From: Eutypella sp. D-1
Taxonomy: Eukaryota > Ascomycota > Sordariomycetes > Xylariales > Diatrypaceae
DNA: 64,000 nt
Direction of reading: 5' to 3'
Assembly (NCBI GenBank): GCA_023313575.1
Contig: JAJTTP010000003.1
Location: 620,001-684,000, forward strand
Shown here: positions 21,512 to 32,172 of the stretch, piece after piece
How positions within the stretch are numbered: position 1 is the stretch's first letter
Layout of the letters: each line of letters begins with the position of its first letter
Notes under the pieces: generated by a model
What the model was told of the DNA's origin: nothing
The model's input: the letters and a program-made list of their open reading frames with translations, nothing else
Database searches by the model: none
Made by a program: the position numbers and the translations under genes

Positions 21512-23122
21512 CTAATCGATCCCCAAGCCAACCAGCAACTCCTTAGCTACCTTCCCGAGTATATCCTGTGCAACTGCCTCATCGTAGAAGCTCTGGTTGA
21601 AACAGAGCGAGAGCGTGATCTCGTCTCTCCAGCTCCAGGTGTGAAACTGCATCGACCTCCACAGGATCTCGGTTCCCATCCAAATATCAGCCACACACAC
21701 TTTTCCCTGCCGAGCAGCATTGCCGCTCGCCGCCGCCGCCGCCACATTTCCCCCGAACTCATATTCTCGCTGGATGTACCTCTCCAGCTTCCCGAGGCTG
21801 CTCACGTCCGGGTTCTGCACGGGCGGGAAGCCGGGCGGCGGGGGCGTGTTGAAGAGCCTCGTGGTCCGGCGCACGTAGGGCGCGGCGAGCTCGAACAGGC
21901 TCAGGAACTGCTCCCTGCCATCCGTGCCGATGTACTTCCTAAACCGCACGAGGTCCTGTGAGTAGACGGCACCTAGTTCGCGGGCCACGGTCTCGAAACT
22001 CTTGCTCGCCCCCGCCGCCCCCGCCATCTCCTCGATGCAGACGGGCAGGCCGGAGTGCAGCAAGCCAAGCGGGCTCGGATTATCGCCTCCGTCGTCGTCG
22101 GCGGCGGCGGCCAGGACCCTGCGTAGATCCACAGGCGCGAAGGCGCTGTACGCCCTGCTGGCGAGCGGGTGCTGCGGGAAGGAGGCGGTGGCGCGGATGA
22201 CGGCCGCGTGGACGGCGCTGGTCACAGACACGCCCAGCCGCGCGCGGCACGCGGTGGTGATCCGGGCGCTGGTCGCGGCATCGAAGCGCATGGAGATCCG
22301 CGTGGTTGGCCCCGGGGCCGCGGTCTCGGAGCCCTCCCGCGTCGGCAGTCCGATGCTCGGGAGCCCCTTCAGGAATTCCCCGACCAGCGCGTCTGCGCCC
22401 GCGGCGAGGGCCGGGGGCGTGCCGGGTCGGAACGGCACGTCGTCGTCACCATTATCATTATCGCGTGATTCTGCCTCCGTGAACTTCTGCGCTAAGACTT
22501 CTAAAGGCGGGTCTAAAGGGGGGTTGGGAAGTTTCTGATGGGTCGTGTAGTCGTCGAACCCGGCATCGGGGCCGTGGCTCAGAACGTCCGCCAGCGCCGT
22601 CATGAACTCGTGACCCAGCATGGCGATACCGACGCCGTCAATGCGCCAGTGAGACGAGCGGAGGATGAGCTGCCGTGGCCCGGGAACCCAGTGGCACGTT
22701 GCGGTGCGGGTTGGGCGTAGCTGCTCAAATAGTGCCTCGGCGCATGCGCCGCCATCATGCACGATGAACGTCTCCCGCGCCCAGGCCTCGGCATCGAACG
22801 GATCCACAGCGAGAGTCGGAACCGCCTCCTCCTCCTCCGACCCAGGCGAGACGGCAGCAGCCGCCGGTGGAGGGATTACGGTGGCACCCAGGGCCGGGTA
22901 CCGGTGTCGGAGCACCTGCCAGGCGCGCACGAGGCAGGCCGGCGGGTCGTCGACAGACGAAGGGAATTCGAGGCCCAGGACTAAGCTGATGGTCCAATGT
23001 TCCCGGTTGATGGGGACGCCAGTGTCCGCGAGTTTCTTGAAGAAATTCTCCAGCGTCCCCAGGGGGCGAGCGTATGCTTTCTCGGGAGCTTGTGTGCTCA
23101 TCCCGTGCGCGCAGAGGTTCAC
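21512..23122 (-). CDS. Condensation-domain-fold (CAT/BAHD-like) acyltransferase
   Basis: A single exon encodes 536 residues. The catalytic HxxxDG signature is present as HWRIDG, with His158, Asp162 and Gly163, placing it in the chloramphenicol acetyltransferase/condensation/BAHD fold. These enzymes move an acyl group from CoA (or a carrier) to an alcohol or amine. The second half carries ISMRFDAATSARITTACRA, FAPVDLRRVL and a C-terminal ITLSLCFNQSFYDEAV, which resembles the second lobe of fungal acyltransferases in secondary metabolism. There is no carrier or adenylation domain, and no polyketide or peptide synthase gene lies in the window, so the substrate is unknown. GC content is high compared with the flanking spacers. 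Met8 (MSTQAPEK) is an alternative and perhaps better start. The product is probably cytosolic; no signal peptide is seen. Confidence 0.8.
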   Translation of the reverse strand: MNLCAHGMSTQAPEKAYARPLGTLENFFKKLADTGVPINREHWTISLVLGLEFPSSVDDPPACLVRAWQVLRHRYPALGATVIPPPAAAAVSPGSEEEEAVPTLAVDPFDAEAWARETFIVHDGGACAEALFEQLRPTRTATCHWVPGPRQLILRSSHWRIDGVGIAMLGHEFMTALADVLSHGPDAGFDDYTTHQKLPNPPLDPPLEVLAQKFTEAESRDNDNGDDDVPFRPGTPPALAAGADALVGEFLKGLPSIGLPTREGSETAAPGPTTRISMRFDAATSARITTACRARLGVSVTSAVHAAVIRATASFPQHPLASRAYSAFAPVDLRRVLAAAADDDGGDNPSPLGLLHSGLPVCIEEMAGAAGASKSFETVARELGAVYSQDLVRFRKYIGTDGREQFLSLFELAAPYVRRTTRLFNTPPPPGFPPVQNPDVSSLGKLERYIQREYEFGGNVAAAAASGNAARQGKVCVADIWMGTEILWRSMQFHTWSWRDEITLSLCFNQSFYDEAVAQDILGKVAKELLVGLGID

Positions 23123-24746
23123 CTAGATCCGACTGCTTACTCCTTTTTCGAAGACGGCGCTGTATATCAGAGTTTTTCAGAGTGTGTGACAGCGAGATTG
23201 CAAAAGTAGTTTCCAAGATAGCTAGGTCCCGTTCATTCGCCTACTCTATATACGAGATGTAGATAGCCTTATATACAATGTTGTCACGTCTATAGATCTA
23301 AGATAGTATGTGGGAAAATCGTAGATTGACATAAAAGGAAAAGACGATCTTCTAGGTACAGAACGGGGGTGCCCTGGGCCTATATATATCCTGCCGATCC
23401 CCGGAGATATGGCTCACGTGATCACCTACATCCGATTTCCCCCTTTTTATAATATCCCTATTCTAAGTGAGGCTCAACTGACCGTGATAAATGTATACCC
23501 TTGACTTGTCTGATGTGATGGATTGAGTCCCAGTAGGATCTTCGCTATGCTAGGTCCAGGTTTTCACTAAAATCGACAACAACAATATCACCACGAATTA
23601 TTGCTATACTTATGGTAGCTAGGTTAGGTCCACCCATTCTGGACCGGATATACGGAGACTCGAAGCCTTCCCGGGTTTCTATCGGACGTGATCCGAAACA
23701 TATCCAGTCTGTCGAAATCCTTCAGGCGTGGCACCTAGAAGGGCCCTCAGCAGCACCAAAAGAGGAAGCGGAACTAAGTCCACCAAGCCATCTAGCTGCA
23801 GACCCTATTTATAGGGCTGGGTAGGGCAAGCCTATGGGTTGCAAAGGAGTTAAGCAGGAGTTGGGTTGGCGCGCGGTGTTATAGGCCCTCTCAAAAATTA
23901 TCCACCACAGTGGCATCGTCGAGTCGAAAAGGAACAGCCAGCCGATCGCCCCATGCTTCCACGGGAAAGAAGGATTGCCCGCTAGCGACGCGGACTGTGG
24001 CGGTGTCTTATGTTTTGTTAGAGGAACGTGGCCCAGCCGGGCAGGGGAGCGGGCCAGGAAATTAGGTTAGTTGAACCTATCTATGTGTAGGCAATGTAAG
24101 TAAATAATAGTAACGGCGACCAAACAAGCAAGAGTAGGAAGGAGAATAAAAACACACAGACTGAGTGAGATGAGCCATAAGTCAAGAGGGAGGGTGTAAC
24201 CACTGCTAATACTCCACGAGGAACACATCGCTTCGTTAATATGCCTGAGATGTCCTTAGATAGGTAGGAACTCACTCCCTAAGTACTAGGTTGAGAATGT
24301 ATATACCTAGGGTTGCCTAATGCGAGTTATTACAGATCTCAACGCTCACCGCCCAAGGGGCATTTCCAAGCCCTGGCGCCCCTTCCCGATTCATGCTTCC
24401 TGTGGCGAGTTCTTCCTTCCCGACTGAAAAGGTTCGTGAAGCCTGGGATGGCTGTCCTATGTCGTTACACCCATAATCGCATGATCGTCCCATAATTGCA
24501 CTCTTCGAATACCAAGGTATGAAGGGCGAGGCCGGCCGTCTATCTATTCATTTCCATATCACATACATTTGCTCTTCAGAACCACTTGTATCCGCCCGCC
24601 TTCCTCCTCGCCCACCCGCTTTATGTATACAGTCAACGTCTCCAATAATCATTACACGCCCGGCCAACCTTCATTATAGCCTCGACCCGTATGGTCGTTG
24701 CATCATCGAAGCCCAACAGCACGGACCAGGTGACCGAACAATCACG
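23123..24746. other. Intergenic region between acyltransferase and AKR1
   Basis: About 1.6 kb. It is AT-rich at 23220-23620, next to the acyltransferase start. The right half is the 3' flank of AKR1. Short open frames are not supported. Confidence 0.5.
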
Positions 24747-27264
24747 CTACACCGCCTCGCCGGGGACGGCCTCGTAGCCACCTCTCCGCCTCCCTCCCGG
24801 CCCCAGCGTGATGTCCATAGCGGCGGGGCTCTCGTAGATGTCGGTGTAGTTAATCTTCTGGCCGTCGAGCATAGCGTCGCCCGTTTCCCTGCGTCCGAAC
24901 ACCGGCGCAGGGTCACACCAGAAGTCACGGCAGTTCTGAAGGTAGCCACGGCTGTAGGGGTTGCCGCGCTTCCTACGCGCATGCCTGCTACCGCCCGCAG
25001 TCGCTGCGCCGCGACCCGTTGCTGTCTCGATGAACGTGTCCACACCCAGAAGACGGGCCCACTGTCGTAGAAACCCGCGATGTCCGTGGGCGTGCGCGCC
25101 CCCACCCCGAGCACCCAAGGGGTCATCAGCAGCAGAGGGTGGCGTCGCGGCATCTGGATGACTCGGGTCAAGAGGGGCGCCCGTACTTGTGAACGCCGAA
25201 ACAATGGACGATGCAGACCCGTCTTGGATACCATACATATTTTCGTATGTAGTCATCGCGCGCGCTACTTGGATGAATTGCACGAAGAGCAGCATGCCGA
25301 CCCACGTCAATTGGAGAGTTGTCCATATTGCGAGTAGGACCGTGAAGGGATCGTAGTTGATTGCTCGGCAGAGGTGATCCGCCAGGATAAGGCACTTGGT
25401 ATCATCAGTCGAAGGGGTGGTTTCGAGTCCGATGGAGATGTAATAATAGAATACCCAGTCGAAAGCTAGGATGCCGAAGGTGAGGCTGATCAAATATAAA
25501 AAGAAATGCCGGTGGTTGTTAATTCCCACACAATTGTTGATCCACGGGCAGTGGCTACCTAACGTTAGTTGATTTCAAGCTTACAATGCAGATCAACTTA
25601 CTGGTCATGCTTGGCAACACAACGCTTGCACCTTTTGCAGTGCTTGCTTCTCAGCGGTGTACGGATCATACACGTGACGCAAAAGTTGGACTCGTCGAAT
25701 TTCCACATAGCCAGCAAGTCGTCAATGACGGCCTTCTGCTCGGCGATGCCGTTGAGTTTAGGGACAAACCCAGGGTCAAAGACCATCGCGGTGGCGTAGA
25801 AGTATGTGGTGAGGCCGTAAAGAATGAGGAAAAGTAAGTTAAGGAAACCATGTTTGCCACTGAGAGTACCTAACGTCACCGGTCAGTAAATGATATGTTA
25901 GGGGGAGTAGACTGAGAGACATACTGGACAGCATGACCGTGACCCATCGAACACCGACAAGAAATAGCGACCCTGCGAATATTCCAGCCAGCCATGGCTA
26001 CACCTCGTTAGTGGGAGTCAAGCGACCTTAGTATACTTAGGTAACCTACGGTTTTATGAAGGTGTCGCATATCCGGCGGGGCGTACTCGAGGACCTGGTT
26101 CGTAATCCATGAAAAGCCAAACCCTACGAAGATGCCTAGGGGGATAGCTATAACGAGGGGTAGATGTGCTAATATGGATAACTCGACCAGGAGGAGGGCA
26201 GTCGGAAGGAGGAACAGGAAATTGTTCATGAAACCCCGCTTGTCTTTGAGGAAAAAGGATGATCCCGGCCACCAGGGGATGACGGCGTACCCATTCTGAT
26301 CGTAACCGCACTCCTTAAGCGCCCGATGCCAGGGGCCGACAGTGTTCAGATCCTGCGCCGTTATCGCCGGAGTCTTGCCCGTCTCGGTCTTGGCAAAACG
26401 GTCGGAGCCGTACTCTATGAGCTTCAGGATGCATTGGGGGGAGCCCTTTACCAAGGCCCAGTGGAGAGCGGTGAACCCCTGCTCGTCCACAGCATGGACA
26501 CTGGCGCCCCATCGCAGAAACAGATCCACACACTGAGGAAAACCTTTGTACGCAGCCCACATAAGACCGGTGTGTCCGTACGCATCGGCTACGTCAACCG
26601 GAATACCCTGGTGTAGCAGCAAGGTTACGAGGAGAATGTTGCCGTTGAAGGTTGAGATATGTAGGGTATTGTAGCCCTGGGCATCGGTGATGAGGGGATC
26701 GGCGCCGTGCTGGAGGAGAAGGTTGACGGTATAATAGTTGGAACGCTGGGCAGCCCACTGTAAGGGGGTGGCGATGGAATCACCGCCCTTCTTGTTCATA
26801 TCGGCGCCATTTTCGATTAAAAATTTGCACATAGCAAACTGGTTATTGATGGCGGCCCACTAAAAAGTCCCGAGAAAAGGTCCGCGAGAGACAGACAGAC
26901 AGGCAGTTAGAATACGTAGATACTTAGATGAGTGCTAGGTAATAACGAGAGTGGCATGATGTATGTACATGGGGAGAGCATGGGGAGAACGGTAGAGACA
27001 TACGTGTAACGGAGTGATGCCGTCGTTGTCGGCATAGGTGGCGTCGATGTCACCAGCTTCAAACAGCTTCTGCATCGCGGGTATGTCTCCTACTCTCGCC
27101 AACTGCATGATATCGGGTTCGGGGGCAGCAGCCTCGCCGTTGGTAATATGACCCATCTCCATATCCTCCGAGTTTAATCTAGGAGTGGCGGCAGTTCCTT
27201 TGGATGATGGTTGCACTGGGGCCCCATTAATAGAGGCCCCGTTCGGTTGTGCACTCGGCGACAT
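24747..27264 (-). CDS. AKR1: Palmitoyltransferase AKR1 (ankyrin repeats plus DHHC)
   Basis: Five exons (27264-27004, 26859-26050, 25997-25925, 25869-25602, 25554-24747) join in phase to give 739 residues. The enzyme attaches palmitate to cysteines of target proteins at Golgi and endosomal membranes and supports endocytosis and signalling. After a polar N-terminus, about six ankyrin repeats occupy residues 55-260 ([53 protein letters not shown]). Two helices (about 295-340), one from exon 3 and one from exon 4 precede the cysteine-rich domain [31 protein letters not shown]. The DHHC motif is residues 470-473, and its first His codon is split by the fourth intron. Two more helices follow, making six, as in yeast Akr1. 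The C-terminus carries the DHHC-family [15 protein letters not shown] block. Introns have standard GTATGT/GTAAGT donors. It faces SRP102 divergently. Confidence 0.96.
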
Positions 27265-28708
27265 GCGTCGACGAAACGGGCAAAATTGTAGATTCCCGTA
27301 TCACTCGAGAGGAGAGCGCAGGCCAGTGCAGGATACGGCAGGATAAGGCAGGATAAGGCAGATTAAGACAGGATATCGCAGAATATAGCGTGGGGACCTC
27401 GGGATTCTCGATTATCCAAGATTATTCTCTTCCTGGTGGTATCATGGACAATGTTTCATCGACAGTCGCGAAAATACTCGCACTATTATTCTCTCTTTTC
27501 TTTTCTCCTTCTTATCTCCCACCTCACCCCTCGACCTTGACACAAACAATTACAACAAGGCTGAGAAAGAGAAACACAACAGAACACAAGAGACAGGGAA
27601 CGGGAATGGGGCGGGGGAGGATTTTGCGCGGCGCAATGTAATGCAGTTGTGTAGTTTTGTGCAGCAACGACACTCCCGAGGTCACTACAAATTGCGATGG
27701 GAATGAGACAAGAACGATATGATGGCTCGACTTGGCCCAAAAAAATATAACTGAATTTTGAGAGAGCTCAGGTAAAGGCTCAACAAAAAAAAGTTTACGT
27801 ATGTGGTTGTCGAAGTCGTCAAGCGATTATTGATCAAGTAAAATAATGTGACTTCCACCAGTGTTGAACCAACCAGAACGAAACAACATATGGAATGTAT
27901 AATGTGCACCACCAAGTACGAAGTACTCAAAAGCAAATAGAGAGAGTCTCTACTTCACTTTACCGGTCAAGCAAGTCAAGGCAAGTCAAGCCCAGGCCGA
28001 TAAGCCGACCACCTTGCATCTCCACATTCAGCCCTGCCTTTCTGTGCCTTCCCTGCCTTCCCTGCCTTTCCCAAAGCTGATGATTGATTGACGCGGCCTT
28101 GGCCTTTCCACTTCTGCCACTTTTACCTGGAACGCGCTTACTTAGTACTGCATAATGCCGCTATATCCATTAAGTATCTACCTAAGTACCTCTAGCAAGC
28201 TCTAGGTGCCTAAGTACATCTTAATGCTGTATCTGTCCGGGCTTTTAGCCATCTCAGCGATGTCGCTAAGCCACACCAACGCGTCACGGGTGTACCTGCC
28301 TACTAACTAAAGTGCCTCTGAGGCTCAATTTCAGCTGGTATTGAACCTTAACTACTTACTACCTAACGAAGTACCTAGTTAGGTAGTACCTTCTGAAGGG
28401 TCTCATACTGTGGGGACCTGTGAGCAGTGGACCCTTGCCTACACCAAATGACGCCAGTCCCCTGTCCTTTACCCGATATGCCAAGAAACCAAGATAACGA
28501 TAAGATTGATTACAAGCCAACATTGTTAATTAAGAACCGTGCTCTGCTTTTTGAACACGGTAACTAAGAACTTTTTTTAGAGAGTTTCTGTCCCGACCGA
28601 CGCTCAGTCCGGATCCGCCCCGGTCATACGTCAATCGGGCCATTATCAGCAACACGGCTGTTCCCCTTTCCGTCCGGAGGAAGGAGCTCACCAACAATTA
28701 ACACAACA

Positions 28709-28732
28709 CAGAGAGAGAGAGAGAGAGGAGAG
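28709..28732. repeat. (GA)n microsatellite
   Basis: A run of GA dinucleotides in the 5' flank of SRP102. Confidence 0.9.
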
Positions 28733-28830
28733 TAAGAAACAGCACTATAATAGAAGTACTCAGCTTCTCACCCTCTCTCCCCCCAATTTCCTCGCTGCAC
28801 CCATTCATTGCATTGAATCCATCTCGACCA

Positions 28831-28849
28831 GCTAGCTAGCTAGCTAGCT
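28831..28849. repeat. (GCTA)n microsatellite
   Basis: Nearly five self-complementary GCTA units lie about 80 bp before the SRP102 start, probably in its 5' leader. Confidence 0.9.
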
Positions 28850-28927
28850 CCTTCACCTCCTTCACCTCCCCCTTCTTCCTCCTCGTCCTTCTCCTCGAAG
28901 GGGGGGACAACGAAAAAAAAAACGACC

Positions 28928-29878
28928 ATGGACCAGCTCAAGGACATCCTCATCTACCTGCTCACGCCCTCGACGCCGATCTTCCTAGTCGGGGGCCTGA
29001 TCGTGCTGCTGGTGCCGATCCTCGTGCACGTGTTCGTGCAGCAGACGACGCCCTACACGACGCTACCCTCGATCCTGCTCGCGGGTCCCCCCGGCGGCGG
29101 CAAGACGGCGTTGCTGACGCTGCTGGAGCGCGGCGACGCGCGCCCCGTCCCGACGCACACCTCGCAGGCCCCGCAGGCCATCGAGCTCACGGTCTCCGAC
29201 GACGCCGGCAAACCCCTGCCTTACCGCCTCGCCGCCCGCGACGACGCCCCCGGCACCCACCGCAAATTCCTGCTCCTCGACACCCCCGGCCACGGCAAGC
29301 TGCGCGCTCAGCACGCGTTAGCGTACATCGAAGCCGCCGGAAAGAACAAGAACAAGGGCAACAGAAAGAAGAAGGGCAGCAAGGACGAGGGCAAGCTGCA
29401 GGGCATCGTGTTCGTAGTCGACGCCGCGGCGCTGGACGAGTCCTCCGAGAAACCGGGCGGTGCAGACGGCGGCATGGCGGCCGCCGCGGAGTACCTGTAC
29501 GAGGTATTACTGGCGCTGCAGCGGCGGACGGGATCGGGACGGACGTCGAAGGCGCCGCGCGCCGTGCACGTGCTGATCGCGGCCAACAAGACGGATCTGT
29601 TCACGGCGCTGCCGGCCTCCCTCGTGCGCAGCGGTCTCGAGGCCGAGCTCGGCCGCATCCGTCGATCCCGGAGCCAGGGCCTGCTGGACTCGGGCGCCGG
29701 CGCCGACGATGTTGCCGGTGATCAGGACGAGGAGGATTCCTGGCTTGGCGCCTACGGTTCTGAGAAGTTCGCCTTCGGCCAGATGCGTGAGTTCGATGTT
29801 GAGGTTGATGTCGTCGGCGGCAGCGTCCTCGAGGGCAAGGTCGATAAGTGGTGGGATTGGATCTCGGAGCGGATTTGA
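28928..29878 (+). CDS. SRP102: Signal recognition particle receptor subunit beta
   Basis: A single exon encodes 316 residues. The protein is the membrane-anchored GTPase of the ER receptor for the signal recognition particle, which holds the alpha subunit at the translocon. One membrane helix spans residues 18-37 (IFLVGGLIVLLVPILVHVFV). The GTPase motifs follow: P-loop GPPGGGKT at 53-60, DTPGHGKLR (G3) at 118-126 and NKTD (G4) at 220-223. A short Lys/Asn-rich insert at about 139-157 sits in a surface loop. The closing segment FDVEVDVVGGSV and the C-terminal WDWI match fungal SRPRB. The context AACGACCATGG has A at -3, which supports this start. Length is slightly more than yeast Srp102 because of the insert. 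Confidence 0.94.
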   Translation: MDQLKDILIYLLTPSTPIFLVGGLIVLLVPILVHVFVQQTTPYTTLPSILLAGPPGGGKTALLTLLERGDARPVPTHTSQAPQAIELTVSDDAGKPLPYRLAARDDAPGTHRKFLLLDTPGHGKLRAQHALAYIEAAGKNKNKGNRKKKGSKDEGKLQGIVFVVDAAALDESSEKPGGADGGMAAAAEYLYEVLLALQRRTGSGRTSKAPRAVHVLIAANKTDLFTALPASLVRSGLEAELGRIRRSRSQGLLDSGAGADDVAGDQDEEDSWLGAYGSEKFAFGQMREFDVEVDVVGGSVLEGKVDKWWDWISERI

Positions 29879-30555
29879 ATTGAATGTGTATATGTATGCA
29901 TATGTGTAGGGAAGGGGAAACAATTACGACCCATGATCCTTTTTTCCTCGTCGCCTTTTAACGCCCTAGAATAACTATATTAATCGATCCCCATAATGTA
30001 TGAGCAACGACACCCATATATAACGACTCCGCGGCTTGACTTTGACCAAAAAAAACTAATTATTATGACCTATATCAATGGATATTGCCTACATTAGAGA
30101 AAAGGGGAGTGCTACAGATAATCATGGTCAAAAAAGGGCCAGTAGGAAAAATATTAATTCGATATTCTGCGTATAATGCTTGCTAGATTAGAATTTGTTG
30201 TTGTTTGTGTCCGAATTCCATTTTTATTACAATTGCCTGGTGGCATAAGTCATTCTAGATTATGTGTCGTAAATAAGAACCTTGCGTTGCGTTCTGTTGT
30301 CCAATGCATGTGAAAGACTAGTAGTGTGGCCCCTGTGTATATGTGTCTGTCTGTCTGTCTGTCTGTCTGTTTATCTACCTTGTCTAGATGTATCCGCGAT
30401 AGAAGTCACATCTATTCTTTAAGCCCACAACGCCGTCTCGTTTATGCATAAAGGGGAGGTTGAATTCCACTTTTCTTCTTCTCCCTTTCGAATTCTACTA
30501 TGTATCGGGGTAATTAAAGAGAAAGAGAGAAAGAGAGAAATCCGGGCGAGGCAGA
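29879..30555. other. Convergent intergenic region
   Basis: This holds the 3' flanks of SRP102 (plus) and CYS4 (minus), with a TCTG microsatellite at 30344-30371. No gene is seen. Confidence 0.55.
30344..30371. repeat. (TCTG)n microsatellite
   Basis: Seven near-perfect tetranucleotide units in the convergent spacer between SRP102 and CYS4. Confidence 0.92.
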
Positions 30556-31393
30556 TTAGGACTTGACCTGCTTGACCATCCAGGTCAGCAGGTCGACCTT
30601 GGTGACGACGGCGACCGGCCGGCTGAGGGACGTCTTCTTCCCGTCGCCGCTGGGCTCCGTGACGACGGCCGCGCTGTTCCACTCGAAGAAGTTGCCGAGC
30701 TCCGAGAGCGGCGTGTCGAGGGTGATCTCGACGAATCCGCGCCGCCGGCCCCCCTGCTTGGCGGCGGCGGCGGCGGCGGCGCTCTTGCCCTGCCGCGGGT
30801 CCGTCACCACCTCGTCCAGGCGGCTGAAGTCGAACATGACGTCCCGCACGGCCGACTGGCTCGTCGCGCGGCCCCGCGACAGGAAGCTGAGCAGGTTGCC
30901 CAGCGTCACGAGACCCACCAGCCTGCCGCCCGGCGACGCGAGCACCGGCAGCTGGTCGAAACCCTTGTCGCGCAGCGTCTCGATCGCCTCCGAACACTTG
31001 GTGTCGGCGGTGACGGACGTCACGGGCTTCAGCCTCAGCGAGCGGACCGTCGCGCCGGCATATGGGTCGGCCGCGTCCTTCTTCGCATCGCTGCCCTCCT
31101 TTGCCGCCTGCTTCGCTGCCGCGTCCGCACCGGGCAGGAGGTCGTTGGCCGCGAGCCAGTCGTCGTCGGCGAACTTGGTCAGGTAGCTCCGGATGCTGTC
31201 TGGCAGCACGACCACGACCACATCGCCCTTGCCCAGCCCCAGATCTTTGATGGCCTTGAGGGCGCCGCTCAGGGCGCTGCCCGAACTACCGCCGACCAGC
31301 AGACCCTCCTCGGCGATGAGTCTGCGCGCGAGCTGGAATGATTCCCGGTCGTCGGTCTTGTACCACTTGTCGACGATCTCGCGATCGAGGACC

Positions 31394-31432
<39 letters not shown>

Positions 31433-32172
31433 GGCTCGTCGCGATGCTCCTCGTTCAGGGCCTCAGGCAGCGCCAGCACACTTCCCTGCGGGTCCGCGCT
31501 CACGACCTTGATGTCCTTGCTGTGCTTCCGCAGGCCCCTCGCCAGGCCGGTAATCGTGCCGCCGGTGCCCGCGCCCGCCACGATGCAGGTGATTTTGCCG
31601 CCGGTCTGCTGCCAGATCTCCTCCGCCGTGCCGAACTCGTGGGCGAGCGGGTTATCGGGATTCGAGTATTGGTCTAGGATGTGTGCGTTGGGGATCTCCT
31701 TCACTAGCCGCCTGGCGACACCGATGTGGCTCTCTGGGGCATCCCAGGCGGCCTGGGTGGGGGTTCGGATGATGGTAGCGCCGAGGGCCTTGAGGACGGA
31801 AACCTTCTCGGCCGACATCTTCTCAGGCAAGGTGATAATGGTCTTGTAGCCCTTGATAGCGCCGACCAGGGCCAGGCCGATGCCCGTGTTTCCACTCGTC
31901 GGTTCAATCAGGGTATCACCAGGCTTGATACGGCCGCTCCGCTCAGCCTCCTCGATCATGCGCAAGGCGATACGGTCCTTGACAGAGCCGCCGGCATTGA
32001 AGAGCTCGACCTTGGCGTAAACCTCGCACTCGACGCCATAGGACTGTGGGATCTTGTTGAGCCGTACCAGCGGGGTGTTGCCAATCAGTTCGGTGGCGGA
32101 ATGAGTTGTGGTGGGAGGAGGCGGCCGGTGCGGTAAGTTTGAGGCACCAGTGGTGCCATCTGTCGCAGCCAT
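30556..32172 (-). CDS. CYS4: Cystathionine beta-synthase
   Basis: A single exon encodes 538 residues from Met at 32172. The enzyme condenses serine with homocysteine to cystathionine, the first step of reverse transsulfuration to cysteine, using pyridoxal phosphate in the cytosol. The PLP lysine is Lys65 in GGSVKDR; SGNTG at 93-97 contacts the substrate; GAGTGGTITG binds the cofactor phosphate; EGIGYDFIP and GGSSGSAL complete the catalytic core to about residue 355. The C-terminal regulatory part holds two CBS modules (VRSLRLKPVTSVTADTKCSEAIETL; VRDVMFDFSRLDEVV onward). An Ala-rich insert lies between them. The heme-binding N-terminus of animal enzymes is absent, as in yeast. The frame is open for 36 codons upstream, to an ATG at 32280, but the core alignment and mature length favour 32172 as start. 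Confidence 0.94.

Larger units (their letters stand above)
27265..28927. promoter_or_regulatory. Divergent promoter region of AKR1 and SRP102
   Basis: The 1.66-kb spacer between divergent starts has three notable parts: imperfect GGATAAGGCA repeats at about 27325-27380, TAC/GTA-rich stretches at 28180-28400, and a strongly pyrimidine-rich tract (about 28765-28900) just before the SRP102 ATG, typical of fungal promoters and 5' leaders. No individual binding site is assigned. Confidence 0.5.

Noticed and set aside
21512..23122. Secondary-metabolite gene cluster around the acyltransferase
   Set aside because: No polyketide synthase, peptide synthetase, terpene cyclase, P450, transporter or cluster regulator is seen nearby.
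27325..27380. GGATAAGGCA repeats considered as a CRISPR-like array
   Set aside because: Units are about 10 bp, imperfect and without spacers; this is a eukaryotic promoter region.
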